Shown: piece after piece, positions 8,691 through 19,649 of the stretch
How the letters are laid out: the number at the start of each line of letters is the position of its first letter
Numbering within the stretch: position 1 is the stretch's first letter
Source: Cryptomeria japonica
Lineage: Eukaryota; Streptophyta; Pinopsida; Cupressales; Cupressaceae
DNA: 38,000 nt
Assembly: GCF_030272615.1 (NCBI RefSeq)
Contig: NC_081414.1
Location: forward strand, 1,387,001 to 1,425,000
Direction of reading: 5' to 3'
The notes under the pieces: generated by a model
What the model saw: the letters and a program-made list of their open reading frames with translations, nothing else
What the model was told of the DNA's origin: nothing
Database searches by the model: none
Position numbers and translations under genes: made by a program

Positions 8691-11600
8691 ATGAAGATAA
8701 TCTCTTGGAATTTAAGGGGTCTAAACAATCCCCATAAACATGATATTATTAGGAATATGATAAGAGATAGCAATCCTGACTTTTTTCTCATTCAAGAAAC
8801 CAAAATGAGTAGAGAAAAAGTTGAATCTTTGAAGTTTTTCAAAAATGGTAAAATTAGTGGGGGAAGTTCTGAGGGTGCTTCTGGAGGCATTGCTACCATT
8901 TGGAATCTTAACACTGTTAAAGGCCAGGTCATTATTCAGGAAGGTAATTTTTCTTGTATTAAATTTGAGCATCTTAAAGATGGTTTTTCATGGGTTCTCA
9001 CAAACATTTATGCTCCTAATACCTTAAAGGCTAGAAACTCTTTTTGGAAAAGGATAAAATAGGCTAGGGAAAGTTTCAAAAATCTAAGTTGGATGGTTAT
9101 GGGGGATTTCAATACGCCTTTAAAAGAGGAGGAAAAATTTGGAGGCAGCCCGCCTCAGTTGGAAAGTAGAATGTCTCTCATGGATTTTATTAATTCTCTA
9201 GCTCTTAATGATTTGGAGATACAGGGTTGTAATTTCACATGGAAAAATAGAAGAAATGGTAATGACCTTATTCAAGTGCGCCTTGACCGAACTCTTATTT
9301 TTGATGATTGGTACAGTCAGTATTTATGTTCTTTATCTGCACATATTTGGGTTGGTTCCGATCACTTTCCAATTACTTTTAATGCTGATTTGATCAATAG
9401 AAGAAAAAACTATCCCTTTAGATTTGAAAAAATGTGGACTCTTCACCCTGATATTAAAAAGTATATTCAAAAATGGCGTAGTATCCAAGTTGAGGGAACG
9501 GCAATGTTCAAAGTGGTTAAGAAGCTCAAAAGTGTGAAGGACAACATCCAAATCTGGAATAAGAACAGCTTTGGGAATATATTTGAGGCTAAGAGTAAAA
9601 TTTAGGAAAACCTAAAAGAGATACAGGACCAGATCCAGAAGGATGGTTTTAGTACTATTTCTATTGTTGAGGAGAATGAGATTCTTAAGAATTACCATGA
9701 TATTATTACTAAAGAGGAAATGTTCTGGAAGCAGAGATCGAGATGCAAATGGCTCAAGGAAGGAGACGGGAATACAAGATTCTTCCATATGTCAACTATC
9801 AAACATAAAGCTGCCAACAGGATGAACAAGTTAGTTGTGGACAGTGGGGAGTTGGTCAAGGAAGATAAAATAAGAAATGAAGCTAAGAGGTATTTCTCGG
9901 ACCTCCTTTCGAGGGATCAAAGTCTGGATGCTGAAGCTCAGTCCTCTTTTCTTCAGAACATTCCTCGTCTCATTGATGCCCAAAATAATGTTTTTCTCTC
10001 TTCCATTCCTTCCACCTTAGAAATTAAAAATGTTGTTTTCTCCTTTGATGGAAACAAAGCTCCTAGTCCTGATGGCTTCCCAATGCTCTTTTTTCAAGAG
10101 TTCTGGGACATTATCGGGACTGATGTTGCTAATGGGGTTAAGGAATTCTTTGGGGCTAGAAAACTCTTGAAGGAAATAAATGGTACTTTTATTGCTCTTA
10201 TCCCCAAGATTCAAGGTGTTGATTCTCTGGACAAGTTCAGACCTATTAGCCTCTGCAATTCCTTTTACAAGATCATATCTAAGGTCCTGACCTCTAGACT
10301 CTTGTCTATTCTCCCGGCTTTTATTAAACACCAACAGAATGGGTTTGTTCCTGGAAGACAAATTCTCGATTCCATTATTACTGTTCATGAGAATATTCAC
10401 TCTCTTGTTAAAGCGAAGAAGCAGGGTCTCATCCTTAAGCTAGATCTCTCTAAAGCCTATGATAGGGTGGACTGGTCTCTTCTACAGAAAGTCCTTACTG
10501 CTTTTGGGTTTGCCCCAAGAATTGTGGATCTTTTATCCCAACTTACTACTACTGCGTCCTTTACTGTTCTTGTCAATGGTTCTCCTTCAACCTTTTTCCA
10601 AGCTTCGAGAGGTCTTAGGCAAGGAGATCCTATCTCCCCCATCCTATTCATTATTATGGTAGAATGCTTTGGACAGACCATGGAAAATTTGGTGCAGATA
10701 GGATCCTTTAAGGGTCTCCAACCTTCTTCTGCTGATCTTATTTGTTCACACCAGCAGTGTGTTGATGATACAATAATTATGGGGGATTCAAGCATCTCAG
10801 AAGCTAAAGTTCTGAAGAATACCTTGTGTAAATATGCTTCTATAATGGGGCAGCTTATTAACTGGGCCAAAAGTGATGTCTTTTTCATTAACACTCCAGA
10901 GAGAAGACAACAAAGGATAGGCAGAATTCTGGAGTGTAAGATTGCTGACCTTCCTGCTACCTACCTTGATCTCCCCGTGGGGATTGCCCTTTCTGACTCC
11001 TATTGGAGTTCGCTGGTTGATAAATTTCACAAAAAACTTGCAGGTTGGAAAGGGGCTCTCTTAAGTCAAACTGGTAAGCTCCTTCTTCTTAAGGCTACTC
11101 TTCAAAGTATCCCCATTTATGCTCTTAGCTTATTTAGAATTCCAGTCAAGTATGTTGAAGCTATTGAGAAAATTCAAAGAAGATTCCTTTGGTCTGGGGT
11201 GGAGGAAAAGAAAATAATGTCCTTGGTGGCATGGGATCAGGTCTGCAAGCCAAAAAGAAAAGGTGGTTTGGGGCTTAGGAGGATTCGCACTTTAAATGAA
11301 GCTCTCTTGTCAAAACAAGTTTCGAGATGGTTTAACTCTGATTCTGAATGGTGCAAAATTTGGAGAAGTAAGTATTCTCTTCTGTCCTCTTCTCTATCTT
11401 CTTTTCTTAATTCGGATCTTAGTATAAATGGATTTCATATCTGGAACCATGTTTCTAAATGTAAAGAGGTGTTTGCTAAAGGTGTGACATGGAAACTTGG
11501 AAATGGTAGAAAAGTGAGATTCTGGGAGGATCCCTGGCTTTTTGACAAACCCCTAATGGATTTCTATGAGTGGGCTTCCCATGCCCCCTCTTGTATTGGC

Positions 11601-12881
11601 TCTTTTTGTACCTTAGTGGCAGATTACTGGGATGGGAACAACTGGCAGAACATTGATAGTATTCATCCCAGTCTCTCCAAGCTCAAAACCCAACTATCTG
11701 CTATCTGGCTGAATAAGGAAGAGGATTCCCTGATCTGGAGATATAACCCCAAAGGTACCTTTACTGTATCTTCGATGTATTGTATCCTCTCCCCCTCCCC
11801 TCCTATGAATCCTTTCTGGTCTAAAGCTTGGTTAAAAGGGCTAACTCCTAAAATCAATATGTTCTTCTGGACTTTTCTCCAAAATAAGATCCTTACTGTT
11901 GACAACCTTAAATGTAGAGGTTTTGCCCTTCCAAATAGGTGTGTGTTGTGCTTTCAAGAGGAAGAGTCAGTGGACCATCTTGCCCTCCACAGTTCTTTCT
12001 CAACCTCTGTTTGGGAAAGCTTCCTCAAAAGCTTTAGTCTTGCTTGGGTGTTTCCTAGTAACATCAGAGATTTGTTCTCTTCCTAGCAAATTCATTGGAC
12101 CAACTCTTTTCTGAGGTGTATGTGGCAGCTCTCTCTGCCTCACATTCTGTGGGGTCTCTGGAAGGAAAGAAACAACCAAATTTTCAGGGATGTGTCCTTA
12201 AATCAAGACATTGTTTTTCAAAAAACTCAAAGGGCTATTCAGGAAAATATGGGAACTATGGAGGTCTCTTGTTACTCAAACAACTCTTTGGAGTCAAATA
12301 TCTTAAGAGCCTGGAATATGAAGATCACTGATGGTCATAATATCAGCCACAATAAAAGGCTTGAAGTTAAATGGAAAACCCCTCCCCATGGTTGGCTTAA
12401 AATCAATTTTGATGGAGCAGCCAAAGGAAATCCAGGTCCTTCAGGCTGTGGAGCTATTCTCAGAGACGACAGAGGCATTTGCAAAGGTATGGTTGTTGTC
12501 CCTATTGGCATTCAAACCAATCATAAGGCGGAAGCTATGGCAGCCCTTCAAGGCATTATTCTAGCCAAAAAATGGAACTGTACCCATCTCTGGATCGAAG
12601 GGGATTCCAACAATATTATAAAGTGTCTCAATGGGACCTCTCAGCCCTCTTGGTCGATCCACAATATAATTTTTTCTGCCATTGACATCATCAGAACCTT
12701 CAAAAAATGCCACATATCCCATATATATCGGGAGGCCAACTGTTCTGTTGATTGGGCTGCAAACGTGGCAGTGAAGAATGATACAATAACCATGTGGACA
12801 GGTGAGAGTGGTTTTCCCAGAGATGTAAGACAAATCATAATAAATGAAAGATATCGAAGTGCCCCAAAGAATCTTGATTGA
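8691..12881 (+). pseudogene. LINE-A ORF2: endonuclease / reverse transcriptase / RNase H
   Basis: About 1397 codons in one frame. Residues 1-230 form an APE-type endonuclease with SWNLRGLNNP, IQETK, NIYAPN, VMGDFNTP and GSDHFPI. Reverse transcriptase spans about 480-750: LKLDLSKAYDRVDW, RGLRQGDPISP and the catalytic QQCVDDTI, where Val replaces the usual Ala of FADD. A zf-RVT region (FWSKAWLKG...CVLC...DHL) lies near 1040-1120. RNase H lies at about 1234-1360 with INFDGAAKGNPG, HKAEAMA, EGDSN and YREAN..VDWAAN, so the acidic D-E-D-D residues are present. The enzyme would nick the target and copy LINE RNA in place. TAG stops at 9060, 9603 and 12084 interrupt it, but no frameshift is visible. 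The longest intact piece is 9720-12086. Confidence 0.92.
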
Positions 12882-13092
12882 CAAGGCAATTATGATATGT
12901 ACTGAAGTAAGCACTTCGAGTTACTTCGATAATGAGGGAATTACTCATTATAACATCAAAGTTAGCAGAACGTGCATTATAACTTGTCAAATCAATAATG
13001 CTACGCACGCTTTCTGGGCTTTTGTTTTAGCTTTGAAAAGCTTTCTATTTCACCAGCTCTGTAACCTGAACTTGACTGTGAGAAACAACACC
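12882..13092 (+). other. Spacer between LINE-A ORF2 and ORF3
   Basis: A 211-base segment with no recognisable coding. The frame opening at 12844 runs through it into ORF3 but overlaps the RNase H end and lacks similarity there, so the ORF3 start is placed at 13093, where CCATGG gives a favourable initiation context. Confidence 0.5.
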
Positions 13093-14816
13093 ATGGGCGA
13101 AAATAGGAGAAGATATGAGCCAGGAAGCTGCAAGGAGTGGAAACAGAAAGAAGAGGTGTGGGAAATTTTGCAGAAGGGTGGTCTTTTGAGCTTCCTTGAG
13201 AGACTCCATGGCCATGATGGAAAGATAACCAGCTTCTTCTGCAAAAATTGGAAGAAGGGCAAGCTTAAAATGGGCGACCAACTGGTGGAAATTGATGAAG
13301 AGTTAATAGATAAAGCTATGGGACTCAAAGGGAGGGCTGCAATTTCTACAGAGACAGGAAGGTCAGCAGGGAAGCCATTGAAAGGTACCCGGTCACAGAG
13401 AAAGAGAAGAAAAGACTGATAAAGTTGAGCAAAACCTATTACCCGCCTAGGGCTTTTGCAAAGCCCTGGCGGGAAATTCTCTTTGTTTTAATGAGGTATA
13501 TAACTCTAGATGGCAGGTTTACAAAAGTATATGGATATCACTTTGTCCTCTTAAATCATTTTAGGCATAACGATAAGGTGAATTTCCCTTATTTCTTACT
13601 TTGTTCTATGAATGCATCCCTAAAAGCATACAAAGAAAATCCTCAGGGTGACACTGCAATGCACCAGGGACTTATGGTCCTCATTTATGATCATCTAAAG
13701 GCCAGTAAAATCAATCGAATGCAGCTCTCTATGGATTCAGAAGAAGAAATGTCTGATTCTGATTTCTCGGAGGAGGAGGATTCAGATAATGATTCCTCAC
13801 CTGAAAATGAGGAAAGCTCTGACGACTCAAAGTATGAGAGGAGCAAGAAGAGGAAATCAAGACCCTCTTCTTCTAAGAGTAAAAAACCCCAAAGCAAACC
13901 CTTGATTAGTATTTCTTCAAAAGAAGAGGACTCTGATTTCCCTGAGGAGAAGAAGAACCCTAAGGGAGTGCTAAAGGGAAAAAGTAAAATCCAAGCCCAA
14001 CCCAGGAAGAAGCAAAAGAAAACAGAGGAGACTGGCAAAGATCCGGAGGACACAGGCAAGGAACCGGAAGAGGACAAGCAAACAAGAACCCTAGAAGCTG
14101 AACAAAGCCTGGAGATGGAGACTATGGAGGAGACCCTCAGGGCCGCTGACACTATTTCTACCCTCCATATTGCTAAAGATGAACAGATAACCCCTGGTAA
14201 AGTTACTCCTTCTCCTGGTCCTCACCCTGAAGCCTTGAAGGGTTTTATGAAAACCATTGAATGACTTATTGACGAGAATAAGAATACTGTGGATGAATAC
14301 AAAAAACTCTGCAACAGAGTCATGATCCTGGAGACCATTAACATTGGAGAGGGGAACACTATGGCCAATTATATTGAAGATTTGAAAAACACAATTGCCA
14401 AAGCAGAAGACATCAGAGATGCCTTTAATCCCCGGTTTGAGAAAATTGAAAAGGAGATATAGGATAGAAAAACCTTGGAGGAAACTAACGAAAAAATGCT
14501 CTCGGATACAGTTGCCAAAGTGGACAAGATAGAGGAGTGCCTCAAGAACATTGCGGAGCAGAGTCTTAGCATTCTAAAAATCTCAGCCAACAACACCCAT
14601 ACCCTCATCAGCAAGCTCAATGATGAAAAGGAAACCCAGGAAATTGACCTGGATGCAGAAGGAACCGGGGAAGCCCAAGGTCCCAGAACTCGCACCCGTG
14701 GAAAGAGGAAGGAAAAGAAAGTGAATAAGGACCTAGAGAAGCTAAAAGCAGTTGGGGCGACCTATGACGAGCTGGTGAATAAGGCAAAGGATCTGCTGAA
14801 GAAAATTACTATGTAG
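13093..14816 (+). pseudogene. LINE-A ORF3, accessory protein of unknown function
   Basis: About 574 codons, start ACCATGG at 13093. Residues 1-200 look globular and helical, with GDQLVEIDEELIDKAMGLKG, KTYYPPRAFAKPW and ITLDGRFTKVYGYHFVLLNH. Residues about 210-330 are low-complexity Ser/Glu/Lys (SEEEMSDSDFSEEEDSDND; basic KKRKSRPSSSKSKK). The rest is predicted coiled coil, ending in a basic RTRTRGKRKEKK and a last helical segment. One frameshift near 13340 separates the first open piece (to 13419) from the second (13425-14264). Before the shift the sequence reads MGLKGRA and after it FYRDRKVSREAIERY. Stops occur at 14262 (TGA) and 14460 (TAG). The N-terminal region resembles, by eye, that of the minus-strand protein at 31115-33931 and, more remotely, plant retrotransposon accessory proteins such as ATHILA ORF1. 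Function unknown. Confidence 0.75.
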
Positions 14817-14980
14817 TGTCTCCTTGGGTTCTTTGTTGTTTTTTGTTGTTTAGCTGTTTTTTTCTGTTCGCTGGTTTTTTGGACCAGTCGCTTTGTATGA
14901 GGACTCTATTTTCTTTGCTTTTTATTTTAACTATGTTGTAATGGTTTCGGGTCCTTAAAACCTGTTTTTCATTCAATCAG
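14817..14980 (+). other. LINE-A 3' UTR, no poly(A)
   Basis: A T-rich 164-base tail (TTCTTTGTTGTTTTTTGTTG, ATGTTGTAATGGTTTCGGGTC) ending CATTCAATCAG directly against the target-site duplication. Many LINEs end in poly(A) or a short microsatellite; here neither is seen. Confidence 0.75.
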
Positions 14981-15001
14981 AACAATACTAACTATAATCA
15001 A
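14981..15001. repeat. 21-bp target-site duplication, right copy (LINE-A)
   Basis: Identical to 6901-6921. It follows directly on the LINE 3' end TTCATTCAATCAG, which has no poly(A). Confidence 0.92.
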
Positions 15002-15730
15002 AATTTATGATATTAAATTTCAGAAATTATAAACTATGGACAAAGTTTATATTATTAAATTTTAATTATTAATCAAAATTACAACTATAAAAATTTGTAT
15101 TATTAAATTTTAATTATTAATCAAAATTACAACTATAATCGAAATTTATATTATTAAATTTTAATATTAACCAATATAAGTATAAATGAATAAAATCACA
15201 GTAAAATTCAAGAAAAGTAGTTGCGTTAAAAAAAATAAATAAATAAATAAAAATTCATTAAAATGTGATTAATAGCACCGCCAATATTAATAACCCATCA
15301 CACTACAAATATATATATATATAAAATCTACTGTTTAATTCCTTTTGTTTAAATGCAAAGGTTAAATTAATTTGAGAGGTAATTTAACAGAGGATAATAA
15401 TATGCCAAGAGTCAAGCAAACATAGGGAGTAAATTATTCTCGGAGGAGAATAAACATAGAATAAAAATTATTCAGAGAAATGAAAAGCATAGAGAAATAA
15501 TTTATCATGAGAGATAAATAAATTCATAAGAGCAAAAGAGACTAAAGTAAATTATTCTGGGAGGATGTGAATAAACACATGAAAATAAATTACTCTGAGA
15601 AATGGAATGCACAGAGAGATAATTTATCTAAGAGATAAATGAACTCATAAGAGAAAAAGAGACTCAGAAGGGAAAAAGATAGAATTCATAGGGTTGAATA
15701 GATACAGAGACGGTTATCCATAGGGCTAAA

Positions 15731-15932
15731 TATTTCTCAGAAAAATGCATTTGAGATAAAGAGATAAAGTTTTCATAATGAGAAAATATTTCTCAAACAA
15801 ATAGTTTACATGATGCATATGAAATAAAGAATATTTCTCAGAAAAATGCATTTGATATAAAGAGATAAAGTTTTCATAATGAGAAAATATTTCTCAAACA
15901 AATAGTTTACATGATGCATTTGAAATAAAGAG
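15731..15932. repeat. Tandem duplication, period 101 bp
   Basis: TATTTCTCAGAAAAATGCAT starts at 15731 and again at 15832. The copies share GATAAAGTTTTCATAATGAG and AACAAATAGTTTACATGATG almost without change, so the duplication is recent. Confidence 0.85.
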
Positions 15933-16186
15933 GTAAAGTTTCACGGAGAGGAAAATTTCTTAGAGAAATAAATTGTACAACACATTTGGGTAAATTAATA
16001 TTTTGAGGTAAAGTTTTCACCGAGAGAAAGATTTCTCAAAAGATAAATTATACAATACATATTTATGCATATTTTGAGGAAAGATTTCACACAGGGGGAA
16101 AAGCACATGATTTGTTTCTCTTTCTATCCTGCTTTCTTTTTAAATAAACAAAGGTATTTACTTATATTATTCTATTCCTAAAAATT

Positions 16187-16386
16187 AGATCAATTTCTTT
16201 TCTCTTTGAAAAATATTTAAATGAGATTTTCATATTTAGAAAAAAAACTACTAGATCATTTCTTTTCTCTTTGAAAAAGATTTAAATGATATTTGCATAT
16301 TTAGAAAAAAAAAACTAATAGATCATTTCTTTTCTCTTTGAAAAAGATTTAAATGAGATTTGCATATTTAGAAAAAAAAACTACTA
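16187..16386. repeat. Three tandem copies of a 66-bp unit
   Basis: Units starting AGATCA(A)TTTCTTTTCTC lie at 16187, 16253 and 16320. Each contains TTTAAATGA and a TATTTAGAAAAAAAA end. They differ by a few substitutions and by A-run length. Confidence 0.85.
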
Positions 16387-16471
16387 TCAAATATTTTCCT
16401 ACATGGAAATTGAAAAGGATAAGAAAAGGGATTTCTCTTATTATTCTATCAAAATAATTGAGATATAATTT

Positions 16472-16975
16472 TTTTTTTTTCAATAAAAGTGGAAGACCAC
16501 TAATTTTATTAATATTTAAATTTTTTATATACAGTCCTAGTTCAAAGAGCACTGGTAGGAAAGAACCAAGAAAAGAAAAACTTCGGTCTTGCTCGTAAAA
16601 ATCCCAATGAGAAAATAGTACATCCGATTATATTCGTAGAAGAGAAGTGAATAATCCAAACCATCCCCAAACCATCCCCAAAAAACCATAAGGGCCAACA
16701 AACCCAATTACATCAATAATGCCCAGCCCCCCAGAATATGTGAAGCAGATACAAAACTATCAGAGAATGAGGTGAACATGCAAGCATCAAGAGTGCAAAA
16801 ACCAAGTGCTGGAACCTTTCGGAGGAGGAGACAAAAGCTGGGAAGCCCCCGCATTCTGATCTTCTGGAGCAACCACCTGAAGAGGCACAACTACACTTGG
16901 AAGAGACATTATAGCCTTCAACGAATCAAGAAGGAAATGAATACCTGAAAACACATTAACAGCCGCAACCAAGAA
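16472..16975 (-). mobile_element. 5'-truncated retroposon (LINE 3' end) on the minus strand
   Basis: On the minus strand this roughly 500-base segment begins with a short open stretch (SLPSVVVPLQVVAPEDQNA...STWFLHS, stop near 16787). A 3' UTR-like region follows, with AATAAAATTAGTGGTCTTCC, and it ends in A12 (T12 on the + strand, 16469-16480). Near-duplicate flanks GAGATATAATTT (from 16460) and GAGATAATTT (from 16976) look like an imperfect target duplication. The opposite arm has no such segment at the matching place, so it probably inserted after the inverted repeat arose. The parent family is not identified. Confidence 0.6.
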
Positions 16976-17738
16976 GAGATAATTTATTTTAAAAAGGAAG
17001 ATTTCAATAATATATAAATAAAACTAAAAGAGATTAAAAAGACATTTCTTTTGAAGATTACAAGATTCATACATGCAACAAGTGAATGGAAAAGGGGGAA
17101 CCTGGATTGAACAAAGAACTTGTGGTAGGAATCGACTTTAATCTCTCAGCTAATCTTTTTCAATGCTTCCTTGTGGCTTCATAGAATCTCCTCCAAGAGA
17201 CTTTAAAAATCCTATCTTCTACCTTACAAAGTGTTCACAAAATCCTACTACTACTAACATGAAGAATTCAAGAATACTTTTCATCCAAAAACCATAAACT
17301 ACTATTTCAAAAACTGAAATCCATTATATAGAAAGGGAGTCATTTTCCCACTACTAAAGGAATTAATTGATTCAAATATTCTTTTTTCCATGCAAAAGTG
17401 GGGATTACATGCATATTAAATTTTGAATTTGAAATTATTTCATGCAAGACATATTCCTTACAACTTGTCATAGTGGTCGTTACATTTGACCTTGCATTTT
17501 GAATTTGAAATTCCCTTCTAGAATCTTCTTATTTCTCCTACACCATGTGCTCAATTTAGAATATTTAGAGAATAAATAATTTCCCAAATAATTTATGACC
17601 TCACATGCGAGTCACCTCTTATTAATTCTTCTTTTTAAAATAATTCCATCCTTATTCAATTTTTCATCTCTAACTAACATTACTCATAAGATTAATAATA
17701 ATAAAGATGATAATAGTAACAATAATAATAATAAATGT
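16976..17738 (+). repeat. Giant inverted repeat, left arm, inner part
   Basis: The reverse complement matches 25095-26020 well. Shared words include GAGGTGACTCGC, TGAGGTCATAA, GAGCACATGGTGTAGGAG, AAATAAGAAGATTCTAGAA, GTAGTGGGAAAATGACTC, AGTAGGATTTTGTG and CAGGTTCCCC. The arm ends in an AAT-type microsatellite (about 17693-17735) that faces the ATT tract of the other arm. No gene seen. Confidence 0.8.
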
Positions 17739-17903
17739 AGAGGATGCGAAAATTGGCGAAAATGGCAAGGCAGTCATCGAGCAATTTTTTCATTTCCTCT
17801 GAGGAAATCGCCTGATCTTCTTCACCAGCAGTGGTTTTTCGATAGGACAAAATATGCGCTCAATCTTGGCATCCCGGGGATTAGGACTCCCCTGTCTCAG
17901 GAT

Positions 17904-19649
17904 ATGACAGAATGGCAAGTGGTGAAACCAAGGAAGGCTCGTAGGGCAACCATGTCTAACCCTCCAAGGATTGCGAATGGCAGGAAAACTGACCAAGGTT
18001 TTTTTAGGCCGACTTCTTCCAATAGGTTCAATCAGTTACAAAATCTTGAGGAAGTTTATTTAAAACCAGATCCTCGGGTTGGTCGTTCTTCAGAAAATAA
18101 CAGGAATTAAAAGCCCTAGCAGGCAGATAGAATCTCAATCCACACTTAGAGCTACTTTTAAGAACAAGGCTGCGGTGTTGCCTCCTAAAACCTCATCGAC
18201 GATGTTGGGTTCAATTAGGATTCTTGTCTCAGATATGGCTAATGCTTTAGAGATTAATGAGAATCTGGTTAAGCGGATTCAACAATCTTGTAAGGTCTTT
18301 GGAGTTTTTGCGAGATGGCATGGACTCGGAATTTAATCGGAGCCTCTTACAGATTGGTTCTTATCGACTTTCAATTGGATAGTAAGTATTGCTATCCTGT
18401 CCAAAGGTTTTCTATATATAGATTGTGGTAATTCAAAACATAAGGAGCATTTCTTAACAGGTAAATCCACTACTTTCAAAGGTTTTGATTTTTGTTTTTT
18501 AGATTGGACTCTTGATTTTAACCCTAATAATATGCAATCTCTAAAGATAGACCGATATTGATACCTAACCTCCCAGACGAATTAATGGACATTGAAATTA
18601 TTAGGAAAATTGGTAATCACATAGGAAAATTTGTAAAAATTAGTGATAAATATAGGAAGTATGTGAACTGTGTGATGATAATTAATATGGACATTAGTAT
18701 TAAAACCTTAAAACCTATTAAGATTAAATCAGGGGTGGCTTCCTTTCTTATCTATCTGGAATTGTTTAAAGGGATTCTCGACCTAGACCCTGCATCAACC
18801 CCAGTTCTTCCTTCTCAACTGAGATCCAGCAGGCTCCCTGGGGTCGACATTAGTTTCAATCTAGAAAAGGGAGGGTTTATGGTGGTAGAAAACCCTTTGA
18901 CATATAGGCATAACGAGGAACCTAAGGATGTTGAGGATTTTGAAGAGGGTGAATTTATCATTAACAAGGGACGGGAAGACCGGTCGACCCCTTCCTCCCT
19001 TAGCCTCCGCGAAGAGCCCCTGATGGACTCTCCAAAAGCATCTGCCGAGTTGAGGACTCCCTGTATCTTGAAGGAAAATCCTCAACTTGCATCAATGGAG
19101 CAGAAAGGTGGGGAATTGGATGATCTCCCTCCTCCCTCTGATCAGGCCATAAGAGTGGAGGATCATATCAACCCCATAGACTCTCCCTTTAGGAAGACTT
19201 GCTCTACTAATGTGGAGAGGGTAATCCAATTAGTTTAGGATGAGGATCTCGCCTGCAAAGAGGATGAAGTCAATTGCATTATTAACTATCTCTAGGATTC
19301 AATCACTGAGGAAATCATGGATAAAATGCTAGATGAAATAATTAACAAGGATGAGCTGGATCTTCAAAAAAAGTTGTTAGGTAAAGGAATCCTAGCCTCC
19401 TCCGCTCCCCTGGTAGTCTCGGATATAGAAGAACTTCTTGTAGATTTGAATAATAAGGAAAATGAAACTTTAGGCATCGAGCTATGGGCAATAGATAAAT
19501 CTACACCGGACTATGCTAAGCTCTTCAAGAAGAGGGGTAGGAAATCCCTATCAGAGCTTCGAGCCAATGATGGCTCTACGAAAGGTCAGGTTAAACTCAC
19601 GGACATGTTTTATGCTGGGAAGGGGAAGGTCCTTCCCAAGGGCTCATGA
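17904..19649 (+). pseudogene. LINE-B ORF1, gag-like protein with DUF4283 core
   Basis: MTEWQVVKPRKARR at 17904 looks like a typical LINE ORF1 start. An in-frame opening extends further upstream into flanking DNA and is less likely. The DUF4283-like core is spread over three frames: LVSDMANALEINENLVKRI, then SKGFLYIDCGNSKHKEHF and FKGFDFCFLDW, then IPNLPDELMDIEIIRKIGN. Frame changes fall near 18090-18110 and 18545-18556. Stops lie at 18334 (TAA), 19236 and 19293 (TAG). The C-terminal part is acidic, then basic (LFKKRGRKSLSEL). No CCHC knuckle is seen, unlike LINE-A ORF1. The stop TGA (19647-19649) overlaps the ORF2 start. Confidence 0.7.

Larger units (their letters stand above)
6922..14980 (+). 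mobile_element. LINE-A: L1-type non-LTR retrotransposon with three ORFs
   Basis: An 8059-bp insertion bounded by a 21-bp duplication. Order: ORF1 (6928-8688), ORF2 (8691-12881), a 211-bp spacer, ORF3 (13093-14816) and a T-rich 3' UTR (14817-14980). ORF2 carries APE endonuclease, reverse transcriptase, zf-RVT and RNase H, typical of plant L1 LINEs. Only 6 bases separate the duplication from the first ATG, so there is almost no 5' UTR and the copy may be 5'-truncated. The 3' end lacks poly(A). In-frame stops and one frameshift show the copy is inactive, but the duplication is still perfect, so it is not very old. Confidence 0.9.
15002..16471 (+). repeat. Left arm, middle part, with several tandem repeats
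   Basis: No gene. About 15002-15180 holds three copies of a roughly 50-base unit around TATTATTAAATTTTAATTATT. 15731-15932 is a 101-base period duplication. 16187-16386 is three copies of a 66-base unit. Between them AGAGAAATAATTTATC-like words recur (15400-15660), answered in the opposite arm by GATAAATTATTTCTC-type words (26480-26900), which supports the inverted-repeat assignment. AT content is very high. Confidence 0.6.

Noticed and set aside
12844-13092. ORF3 starting at 12844, overlapping ORF2
   Set aside because: The first 83 codons overlap the RNase H end and a spacer and show no protein-like conservation; CCATGG at 13093 is a better start.
17595-17903. LINE-B ORF1 start at the ATG at 17595
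   Set aside because: That ATG lies in the inverted-repeat arm and the frame runs through the AAT tract as an Asn run; the LINE-like sequence starts later.
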